From NCBI GenBank assembly GCA_021809235.1, contig JAKBAG010000022.1, forward strand, positions 1-19,665: a stretch of 19,665 nucleotides of DNA, in the 5' to 3' direction. The DNA comes from Acidobacteriota bacterium (GTDB taxonomy: Bacteria > Acidobacteriota > Terriglobia > Terriglobales > Acidobacteriaceae). The translations under genes and the position numbers were made by a program. Positions 13,323 through 19,665 of this stretch are shown piece by piece; within the stretch, counting starts at the first letter, position 1; each line of letters opens with the position of its first letter. The notes below the pieces were generated by a model that made no database searches, had not been told where the DNA came from, and saw only the letters and a list, made by a program, of their open reading frames with translations.

Positions 13323-13340
13323 CGTATCCCGAAGAATACG
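13323..13340 (-). terminator. cUUCGg hairpin after the MFS gene
   Basis: On the minus strand a 7-bp stem (outer CGTAT/ATACG) closes on a UUCG tetraloop with a C-G closing pair, 13 nt after the MFS stop. No T-tract follows. It may end or trim the transporter mRNA ahead of the P450 gene. Confidence 0.4.
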
Positions 13341-13353
13341 GTGTAAGCCACAA

Positions 13354-14682
13354 TCAAGCCTTAACCAGCCGCTTCTGCAGCGCCTCCAGGGTTTGTCCCT
13401 TGGTCTCCGGATAGACCAGCAGCACCGTCACGAACTGCACCACCGTCATCGCCGCAAAGAACACAAACGGCGCGCCGCCTGCCCGCGCCGCCAGCACGGG
13501 AAACGCAAACGCAATCGCCGCATTGGTAATCCAGTGCGCGCTGTTGCCCACGCTCTGCCCCTTGTTGCGCACTGCGTTGGGAAAGACTTCGCCTATATAC
13601 ACCCAGATCACCGCTCCCTGCGAAACCGCGAAGAACGCGATATAGGCCACCAGCAGCCACAGCAGCGCCGCCGGATGGCTGTGCGACAGAAAGACCCACG
13701 CCACGCCCGCCAGACACCCGGCCGTTCCCGCCGCGCCAATCAGCAGCAGCGTCTTCCGCCCCAGCCGGTCGATCAGCGCCATCCCCACCAGCGTGAACAC
13801 CAGATTCGTCGCGCCAATCGCAATCGACTGCACATCGCCTGAGAGCTGGCTGAATCCAGCCGAGGCAAAGATATGCGGCAGGTAATAGAGGATGGCATTG
13901 ATGCCAGCCAACTGGTTGAATGCTCCAATCGTGATGGCAAGAAAGAGCGGATAGCGATACTTCGGCTGGAAGACCGGCTCGTTGGCGGTGGCATGGCTCT
14001 CACGCAGCGCCTCCTGGATTTCGGCCAGTTCGCGCTCCGGATCCGGGTCACCCATTCGACGCAGCACCTCCAGCGCCTCTTCGATTCTCGCCTTGGAGAC
14101 AGACCAGCGCGGGCTGCGGGGAATGCCGAAGAGCATGATCAGGAAAAGAATGGCTGGAATTGCTGCCATTCCCAACTGCATTCTCCACTCCACCGCTCCC
14201 AGATGCAGCAGGCGAATTCCCAGATTGGATGCATAGGCCAACAGGATACCCAGCACCACATTCACCTGAAACGTCCCCACCAGCCGACCCCGCCACTTGG
14301 CTGGCGCCAGTTCCGCAATATACACCGGCCCCAGCACCGAGCTGGCTCCAATCCCCAGCCCGCCGAGGAATCGAAATGCCAGCAGCGCACTCCAGTTCCA
14401 GGCAAGGGCACAACCCAAGGCAGAGATCACATAGACGACCGCAGTGCCGCGTAGCGTTTCTCGCCCGCCGTAGCGCTGTGCAATCACTCCGGCAGTCATC
14501 GCACCGAGTACCGTTCCAATCACGGCAATCGACACTGTGACTCCCTGCGCCTGATCGCTCAGGTGATAAAGCCGCGTGAGCGCATCCATGACACCGGAGA
14601 TCACCACCGTATCAAAGCCAAACAGCAATCCCCCCAGCGCGCCGCTGGCCGTCGCTCGCATCAAATAGGCATTGGGTCGCAT
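13354..14682 (-). CDS. MFS sugar transporter (sugar:H+ symporter family)
   Basis: A 442-residue inner-membrane transporter with 12 predicted helices, of the sugar porter branch (XylE/GalP/GLUT-like). Landmarks: GGLLFGFDTVVISG (17-30) in helix 1; RFLGGLGIGASSVLGPVYIAELAPAKWRGRL (104-134), the first-half R-G-R signature; PRSPRW (188-193) after helix 6; FNQLAGINAILYY (255-267), the sugar-binding helix 7 motif where an Asn replaces the first of the usual QQ pair; DRLGRK (305-310); and PETKGQTLE (425-433) at the end. It most likely imports a monosaccharide such as glucose, xylose or galactose with protons. It has its own promoter and is divergent from a DUF481 outer-membrane protein gene. The start at 14682 has a purine-rich AAAAGGA region upstream. 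Confidence 0.95.
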   Translation of the reverse strand: MRPNAYLMRATASGALGGLLFGFDTVVISGVMDALTRLYHLSDQAQGVTVSIAVIGTVLGAMTAGVIAQRYGGRETLRGTAVVYVISALGCALAWNWSALLAFRFLGGLGIGASSVLGPVYIAELAPAKWRGRLVGTFQVNVVLGILLAYASNLGIRLLHLGAVEWRMQLGMAAIPAILFLIMLFGIPRSPRWSVSKARIEEALEVLRRMGDPDPERELAEIQEALRESHATANEPVFQPKYRYPLFLAITIGAFNQLAGINAILYYLPHIFASAGFSQLSGDVQSIAIGATNLVFTLVGMALIDRLGRKTLLLIGAAGTAGCLAGVAWVFLSHSHPAALLWLLVAYIAFFAVSQGAVIWVYIGEVFPNAVRNKGQSVGNSAHWITNAAIAFAFPVLAARAGGAPFVFFAAMTVVQFVTVLLVYPETKGQTLEALQKRLVKA

Positions 14683-14720
14683 CGCCTGCCCGTCCTTTTG
14701 TATACAGAAAAATCACGGTC

Positions 14721-14750
14721 ATCATACCAAGCGCAACCCTTGCATGACAG
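14721..14750 (-). promoter_or_regulatory. Promoter for the MFS transporter gene
   Basis: On the minus strand CTGTCA (14750-14745) and TATGAT (14726-14721) are spaced by 18 bp, giving a start near 14714 and a leader of about 30 nt. Confidence 0.45.
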
Positions 14751-14797
14751 GGAGTCTTCTGCTGAGAAATCGCAAGGGACCGATTTCCTGATCTCGC

Positions 14798-14803
14798 TAT
14801 ACT
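14798..14803 (+). promoter_or_regulatory. Possible -10 box for the DUF481 gene
   Basis: TATACT, five of six matches to the sigma70 -10 consensus, lies 69 nt before the chosen ATG in the divergent spacer. No good -35 is seen at 16-18 bp. Confidence 0.3.
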
Positions 14804-14872
14804 GTGTGCAACTCGAAAACGGAAAACGTACAGTCTGATCCCCCACACATCCCCCAACTCAAGAAGGTACGC

Positions 14873-16075
14873 ATGCACACGAAGGCTTCCCCACGCACCA
14901 TCTCAAGTCACACCCCCGAACAAATCTCTTGGAATGCAGCCGGAATCGAACTTCCCCCATGTGGTTGTGTAGCAAGACGTGGAGAGATCAGATGGTTCGT
15001 TCTCGCCTGTGTGCTTCTGCTCGGCTTCGCTCCACGCCTGCTGGCGGACACCGTCCTGCTGCAGGACGGAACCCGGATTACGGGCACAGTCACCCAACTC
15101 AGCGGCGGCAAGCTGGGCATGCAAACCAACTTTGCCGGAAGCATTTCCATCGACTGGGCCCGCGTGGCCTGGTTGACGCTTGACCATCCGCTGCTCCTGG
15201 TGCTGCCTGCTCCGGCAACGGAGCCGCTGTCCATCACCGGTCTGCGCCGCGACGGGGACGAATTTACGGTCACAACCGCTCAAGGAACCCAGCGTTTGCC
15301 GACATCCAGCATCACCCTGCTCCGCACCCAGGCGGCACAGACCCGCTATCTGGCCTCGCTGCACCCCGGCTGGACGCACTCCTGGAGCGGCACTGCGAAT
15401 GTCAGCTTTGCCTTTGCCCGGGGCAACAGCAACACCACCACCATTGGAAGCGGAATCACACTGGCTCGCCCCACACTTCACGACAAAACCAGCGGATACT
15501 TCAACTCGCTCTATACCCACGACGGCATTCTGAACAGTACTACGGCGAATACCACAAACGCAGGCCTTCGCTACGACCACAACCTCAATCCACACCTTTT
15601 TGGATTCGTCACCCAGGACTTTAACACCAACGCGCTGCAGGATCTGACCCTGCGCTCCATTACCGGAGGCGGCGCCGGCTACCATGCCCGGAATACTCCA
15701 CGGCAGACGCTCGACCTCACTTCCGGACTGGTCTGGACACACGAAAACTACAGCGCGATTCCCGCCTCCGCCATCCAGCCAACAGCCGTTCCTTCTATCA
15801 CCAACAGCTTTGTCGCCATCAATCTGGGCGAACAATACAGTCAGAAATTCGGCGCCTCCAGCTCCCTCACTGAGCAGGGCAATCTGTATCCAAATATGAA
15901 CCAACTGGGCCAGTTCGAGGCCAACATAACAGCCACGCTCAACACCCGGATCAACAAGATCCTCAGCTGGCAAACCACCATCTATGATATTGAAGTTACC
16001 AATCCCCCACCCGGAACCAAGGACAACGACATCATCCTCACCACAGGCCTTGGCTTCAGTTTTGCTCGGAAATAG
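14873..16075 (+). CDS. DUF481-type outer-membrane beta-barrel protein (YdiY-like)
   Basis: A 400-residue exported protein. The ATG at 14873 is preceded by AAGAAGG at five bases. About 41 hydrophilic residues precede the hydrophobic core (WFVLACVLLLGF, 41-52), with likely cleavage after LLA58, so the signal peptide has an unusually long n-region. The mature N-terminus holds a small SH3-like module typical of these proteins (DTVLLQDGTRITGTV, then SISIDWARVAWL) and a second similar stretch (EFTVTTAQGTQRLPTSSITLL). From about residue 125 on, alternating aromatic/polar strands (GTANVSFAFARGNSNTTT, KTSGYFNSLY, ATLNTRINKILSWQTTIYDIE, TTGLGFSFARK) fit the DUF481 barrel, related to the 'salt-induced outer membrane protein'. 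Function in the family is poorly known. It is divergent from the sugar transporter and upstream of GH3 on the same strand. Confidence 0.82.
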   Translation: MHTKASPRTISSHTPEQISWNAAGIELPPCGCVARRGEIRWFVLACVLLLGFAPRLLADTVLLQDGTRITGTVTQLSGGKLGMQTNFAGSISIDWARVAWLTLDHPLLLVLPAPATEPLSITGLRRDGDEFTVTTAQGTQRLPTSSITLLRTQAAQTRYLASLHPGWTHSWSGTANVSFAFARGNSNTTTIGSGITLARPTLHDKTSGYFNSLYTHDGILNSTTANTTNAGLRYDHNLNPHLFGFVTQDFNTNALQDLTLRSITGGGAGYHARNTPRQTLDLTSGLVWTHENYSAIPASAIQPTAVPSITNSFVAINLGEQYSQKFGASSSLTEQGNLYPNMNQLGQFEANITATLNTRINKILSWQTTIYDIEVTNPPPGTKDNDIILTTGLGFSFARK

Positions 16076-16319
16076 CTCATGGAAATACCGCAGGCATTGC
16101 ACTATGGTTCTCGGCTCCCACCCCGGGGAACCTCTCGCTCCATGGAAGGCTTTCCTGCGCGTCAGAAATCTCAGTAAACCGATATTCTTATGGAATTCCG
16201 CTAGCCAACTCCGAGGCTGTTCCGTTACAGTCTTTCTTGCTATACCCCTCGAATTTCCCGGTGCGCGGTTCCTTGCTCTCCACCGGCCAGTTCGTGGTTC
16301 AGCATCCCGGAGATATCGC

Positions 16320-19028
16320 ATGTCCAAGTCTTTCCTCGCACTGGTTTCGCTTCTAGCCTGCTCCATCCCTGGTCTGTCCCAGCAACCGGCGTATATGAAT
16401 ACGCAGCTATCGCCCGCGGCACGTGCCCACGATCTGGTCTCGCGCATGACGCTTGAGGAAAAAGCCTCACAGCTTGAGGACTGGGCCCCGGCCATCCCGC
16501 GGCTGGGCGTACCGGACTACCAGACCTGGAATGAGGCCTTGCACGGCGTGGCCCGCGCAGGATATGCAACGGTCTTTCCGCAGGCCATCGGTATGGCCGC
16601 TACGTGGGACACAGCCGCACTGCACAGCATGGGGCAGGTCATCGCCACTGAGGCGCGGGCCAAGTACAACGAGGCGCAGCGCGAAGGCAACCATCGTATC
16701 TTTTACGGACTCACCTTCTGGTCGCCCAACATCAATATCTTCCGCGATCCTCGCTGGGGACGCGGTCAGGAGACCTACGGAGAAGATCCATTCCTCACCG
16801 CACAGATGGGTGTTTCCTTCATCACCGGCGTCCAGGGTAGCGATCCCGACCATCCGGAGGCCATCGCCACCAGCAAACACTTCGCCGTGCACAGCGGGCC
16901 GGAGTCGTTGCGGCACGTCTTTGACGTGAAACCGTCTGCGCGCGATCTTGAAGAAACCTACCTGCCAGCCTTCCGCGCCACGGTCGTAGATGGCCACGTG
17001 AAATCCGTGATGTGCGCTTATAACGCAATTGACGGCCACGCCGCCTGCACCAACACCGACCTGTTGCAGGATCATCTGCGCAAGGACTGGGGCTTTCAGG
17101 GATTTGTCGTCAGCGACTGCGGCGCCATCGTGGACGTGACGCAGGGCCACCACAACGCACCAGACATCACCCACGCTGCGGCTCTCGCATTGAAGTCCGG
17201 CACGGATCTTTCCTGCAGCATCTGGGCCCCGGGCTTCAACACGCTTGCCGACGCAGTGCATCAGCATTTAGTCAGTGAAGAGGCTGTCACGCGAGCGGCA
17301 GAGCGTCTCTACACTACCCGCTTCCAGTTAGGCCTCTTCGATCCGCAGGGAAGCAACCCTTACGACTCGATTCCTTTCCGCGAAAACGCCTCGCCCGCGC
17401 ATCGTGCCCAGGCACTCAAAGCTGCCGAAGAGTCCATCGTACTGCTGGCAAACAATGGCGTGCTGCCGCTGGCCAAAGCTCCCACCCATCTTGCCGTCAT
17501 CGGCCCAAATGCCGACCAGTTTTACGCGCTCACCGGCAACTACAACGGGATTCCGCTGCATCCGACCGAACCGGTGGATGGCATTCTGGCTCAGTTCCCG
17601 ACGACCATCATCCACTACGCGCAGGGCTCTACGCTGGCCACGGGATTTCAGGTCCCTGTGGCGCGCTCAGCCTTCGGGTCCGGACTGCGCGTCGAATACT
17701 TCCCCACTACCGACTTTACTGGGCGTCCGGTGGCCACGCTGACAGAACCGAATATTCAGGATGACTGGGGCGATTCCTATCCCGTTCCTGCCCTGCATAC
17801 CCATAACTATTCCGTGCGCTACTCCGGCACCTTCGTGCCCCCGGCGCCGGGCCACTATGAGTTCACCGTGGAAGCCGTCGACAGCTTCCCCTACTCTCCC
17901 AAAAACTTCGCCGCCGTCGAGATGGATGGCAGGCAGGTCGCCAGTGGAGATCTGGTGGGTGGACACGGCGCAGCTACAGCAGGCAAATTCCACTTTGCAC
18001 CCGGAGCCTCACCCACAGCGCCGCCCATCATGTCCGGAGCCGAGCCAATTCACTTTGCGCTTGACTTCAAGGACACCGCACCGCACAGCTTCCAGCTGGA
18101 TTACAGCCACTCTGGCGACCAGGCCGGTGGCGGCGTCTTCCTGAAGTGGAATGCCCCGGCGCAAGCACAGCTTGACCGCGCCGTTGCCGCAGCGAGCGCC
18201 TCCGATGTGGTGCTTGCCTTTGTTGGACTTTCGCCGCAACTGGAAGGCGAGGAAATGCCCATTCACATCGACGGCTTCTCCGGCGGCGACCGAACTCTGA
18301 TTGCACTTCCCGAGGCACAACGCAACCTGCTCAATGCCGTTGCACAAACCCACAAGCCCATCGTGATCGTGCTCATGAGCGGCAGTGCCGTCTCGCTGGA
18401 AGGACTGAACTTCCAGCCCGCAGCCGTGCTGGAGGCATGGTATCCCGGCGTGGCAGGCGGAACCGCCATTGCCCGGACTCTTGCCGGGCTGAACAACCCT
18501 GCCGGCCGTCTGCCGGTCACCTTCTATCGCAGCGTCAATGACCTTCCGCCTTTTGAAGACTACTCTTTCAAAAACCGCACCTATCGCTACTACACCGGCA
18601 AACCGGAGTGGAGCTTCGGATATGGTCTCAGCTACAGCCGTTTCCACTACGGCCCTGTGATACTGTCTGCCAATAAACTCACTGCCGGGGATTCCTTGTC
18701 CGCCACCGTCACCGTGAGCAACACCAGCTTGCTGGCAGGTGATGAAGTCGTAGAGGCCTACTTGAAGACGCCGCAGAGTGACGGGCCCATTCACTCGCTC
18801 GCCGGGTTTACGCGGATTCATCTGCAGGCAGGTGAAAGTCGTGCCGTCACGCTGCACTTCGACCCGCGCACCCTGTCCAGCGTGGAGGACTCCGGTAATC
18901 GCGTGATACTCCCGGGAAGCTACACGCTTACGCTTGGAGGAGTGCAGCCCGGCAGCCAGCCTGAAAGCACCTCGGGCAGTTCGTCGGTGAACTTTACCAT
19001 CGCCGGAAGCATGCCGCTTCCGCGCTGA
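16320..19028 (+). CDS. Secreted glycoside hydrolase family 3 beta-glycosidase with PA14 domain (beta-xylosidase/glucosidase-like)
   Basis: A 902-residue exported enzyme. Its signal peptide is MSKSFLALVSLLACSIPGLS, cut near Ser20; LLAC at 11-14 could instead be a lipobox. GH3 N-terminal TIM domain: NEALHGVA (71-78), FPQAIGMAATWD (86-97), PRWGRGQETYGEDP (144-157), SKHF (185-188) and the nucleophile Asp266 in VVSDCG. The alpha/beta sandwich starts around 365 and is interrupted by a PA14 domain (about 455-615, VEYFPTTDFTGRP to HSGDQAGGGVFLKW). It resumes with LEGEEM (641-646), which probably holds the acid/base Glu. A fibronectin III-like domain (about 790-875) ends it. NEALHGVA favours the beta-xylosidase/beta-glucosidase group; specificity is uncertain. 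GGAG lies a few bases before the ATG. The frame is open 112 codons upstream, but that part overlaps DUF481. Confidence 0.94.
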   Translation: MSKSFLALVSLLACSIPGLSQQPAYMNTQLSPAARAHDLVSRMTLEEKASQLEDWAPAIPRLGVPDYQTWNEALHGVARAGYATVFPQAIGMAATWDTAALHSMGQVIATEARAKYNEAQREGNHRIFYGLTFWSPNINIFRDPRWGRGQETYGEDPFLTAQMGVSFITGVQGSDPDHPEAIATSKHFAVHSGPESLRHVFDVKPSARDLEETYLPAFRATVVDGHVKSVMCAYNAIDGHAACTNTDLLQDHLRKDWGFQGFVVSDCGAIVDVTQGHHNAPDITHAAALALKSGTDLSCSIWAPGFNTLADAVHQHLVSEEAVTRAAERLYTTRFQLGLFDPQGSNPYDSIPFRENASPAHRAQALKAAEESIVLLANNGVLPLAKAPTHLAVIGPNADQFYALTGNYNGIPLHPTEPVDGILAQFPTTIIHYAQGSTLATGFQVPVARSAFGSGLRVEYFPTTDFTGRPVATLTEPNIQDDWGDSYPVPALHTHNYSVRYSGTFVPPAPGHYEFTVEAVDSFPYSPKNFAAVEMDGRQVASGDLVGGHGAATAGKFHFAPGASPTAPPIMSGAEPIHFALDFKDTAPHSFQLDYSHSGDQAGGGVFLKWNAPAQAQLDRAVAAASASDVVLAFVGLSPQLEGEEMPIHIDGFSGGDRTLIALPEAQRNLLNAVAQTHKPIVIVLMSGSAVSLEGLNFQPAAVLEAWYPGVAGGTAIARTLAGLNNPAGRLPVTFYRSVNDLPPFEDYSFKNRTYRYYTGKPEWSFGYGLSYSRFHYGPVILSANKLTAGDSLSATVTVSNTSLLAGDEVVEAYLKTPQSDGPIHSLAGFTRIHLQAGESRAVTLHFDPRTLSSVEDSGNRVILPGSYTLTLGGVQPGSQPESTSGSSSVNFTIAGSMPLPR

Positions 19029-19037
19029 AGTGGAACG

Positions 19038-19066
19038 GAGCGGGTTGCGACCACTGCAACCCGCTC
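19038..19066. terminator. Convergent hairpin between GH3 and queE
   Basis: A perfect 11-bp stem (19038-19048 with 19056-19066, core AGCGGGTTGC) with a 7-nt loop lies between the two converging genes and overlaps the queE stop codon. There is no T-tract on either side, so it is at best a weak two-way terminator. Confidence 0.5.
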
Positions 19067-19665
19067 AACGAATTCCCACCAGCTTGTGCATCTGGATACT
19101 GAGTCGCCATTGCGGATGCTCCAGGCAATAGGCTAGCGCCGCCGCGGTATTTTGTGTCTTCATCGGCCCATCCATGGGCTGCAAGAAAAAGTTCCGGAAC
19201 TCCATCCCGGCAAACCGCTCCGGCTCCGCTCCCTCCTGCGGATATACCAGCTTCAGCTCGTCGCCACGGGTCTGCACCAGAATTGCTCCAGCCTTGGGGC
19301 TCACGCACACCCAGTCCAATTCCGCCGGCGCCGAAATTGTTCCATTCGTCTCCACAGCAATCTCAAATCCACGCGCATGCACCGCCGTAATCAGCGCCGC
19401 GTCCACCTGCAACAGGGGCTCGCCGCCGGTCATGACCACAAACCGCCTGCCACCCGCTGCGGTCGCTCCACGCACCCACGTATCGTCAATGCGCCTGGCC
19501 AGCATTTCAGCATCCATAAAGCGCCCTCCGTCCGGTCCGCTTGTCCCCACAAAATCTGTATCGCAAAAGCGGCAGACAGCCCCTGCCCGATCCTCTTCGC
19601 GGCCTGACCATAGATTGCATCCAGCAAATCGGCAAAATACCGCAGCACGGCCTGCCTGCACACCT
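19065..19665 (-). CDS. queE: 7-carboxy-7-deazaguanine synthase, 5' truncated by window edge
   Basis: Radical SAM enzyme that contracts 6-carboxytetrahydropterin to 7-carboxy-7-deazaguanine in queuosine/7-deazaguanine biosynthesis. The visible 200 residues begin inside the usual QGEGxxAGR region (G-V-Q-A-G-R), so about 15-30 residues are missing off the right edge; the GTG at 19661 is internal. The cluster-binding motif is CNLWSGREEDRAGAVCRFC, i.e. C-X14-C-X2-C, the QueE variant of the radical SAM CX3CX2C motif. TGGEPLLQ (SAM binding), ETNGT and VSPKAG follow, and the C-terminus SIQMHKLVGIR matches the family's closing HKxxGI. It converges with the GH3 gene. Other queuosine genes, if clustered, would be outside the window. 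Confidence 0.95.
   Translation of the reverse strand, partial: GVQAGRAAVFCRFAGCNLWSGREEDRAGAVCRFCDTDFVGTSGPDGGRFMDAEMLARRIDDTWVRGATAAGGRRFVVMTGGEPLLQVDAALITAVHARGFEIAVETNGTISAPAELDWVCVSPKAGAILVQTRGDELKLVYPQEGAEPERFAGMEFRNFFLQPMDGPMKTQNTAAALAYCLEHPQWRLSIQMHKLVGIR

Noticed and set aside
14804..14872. Earlier GTG start for the DUF481 protein
   Set aside because: It would begin directly after the -10-like box and lacks a ribosome site, while the ATG at 14873 has AAGAAGG at good spacing.
16106..16132. GGTTCTC/GGGGAACC imperfect stem after the DUF481 gene as a terminator
   Set aside because: The stem is short with a wobble pair, the loop is long and no T-tract follows; chance is a sufficient explanation.
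15984..16319. GH3 extension 112 codons upstream
   Set aside because: It overlaps the end of DUF481 and puts the signal peptide in the middle of the protein; the ATG at 16320 has a ribosome site and a proper signal sequence.
14903..16495. 530-codon open frame on the minus strand over the DUF481 gene and the GH3 start
   Set aside because: It covers a gene with signal peptide and barrel features plus the GH3 signal region; its translation shows only low-complexity Gly/Arg/Val-rich sequence.
1..19665. CRISPR arrays, tRNA genes, insertion sequences, attachment sites or prophage remnants
   Set aside because: I looked for spaced direct repeats, T-loop GTTCRANNC signatures with acceptor stems, terminal inverted repeats and transposase or integrase motifs, and saw none.

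Overview
The window looks like a chromosomal segment of an acidobacterium, most likely class Terriglobia (Acidobacteriaceae and relatives). This is inferred from the mix of tandem YVTN/lactonase-type beta-propeller lipoproteins, secreted glycoside hydrolases, a joined rplM-rpsI-rpsB-tsf cluster and evenly moderate-to-high GC. No 16S or other decisive marker is present. I see no tRNA, rRNA, CRISPR array, insertion sequence, integrase, phage gene or plasmid gene.

Layout. Positions 1-3897 (+) hold three tandem paralogous beta-propeller genes. The first is cut by the left edge; the second and third have near-identical lipoprotein signal peptides. A textbook intrinsic terminator (3921-3953) closes this block. 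Next come pyrH (UMP kinase, 4025-4729, +) and a GTG-started membrane acyltransferase (4790-5884, +). The acyltransferase meets a secreted GH2-family hydrolase (5896-8634, -) tail to tail. A compact translation operon follows on the minus strand, read right to left: rplM, rpsI, rpsB (TTG start), tsf, ended by a strong terminator at 8718-8747. Further right on the minus strand lie a cytochrome P450 (11759-13231) and an MFS sugar transporter (13354-14682). Divergent from the transporter are a DUF481-type outer-membrane protein (14873-16075, +) and a large secreted GH3 beta-glycosidase with a PA14 insert (16320-19028, +). The right edge holds the 3' part of queE (19065-19665, -).

How the genes fit together. 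Two secreted glycosidases plus a sugar:H+ symporter family transporter fit breakdown of plant or microbial polysaccharide outside the cytoplasm and uptake of the released monosaccharides. They are not one operon, and there is no TonB receptor or regulator to make it a formal utilisation locus. The ribosomal/EF-Ts operon and pyrH are housekeeping. In many bacteria pyrH follows tsf directly; here it is about 4 kb away on the opposite strand.

I did not find a clearly new defence or mobile system. The more interesting signals are small. They are a potential H-type pseudoknot in the rpsB-tsf spacer; a well-spaced rplM promoter whose -35 box contains the P450 stop codon and which implies a leader of about 285 nt; a drifting cysteine-pair loop shared by the three propeller proteins; and several long hairpins without U-tracts at gene ends.
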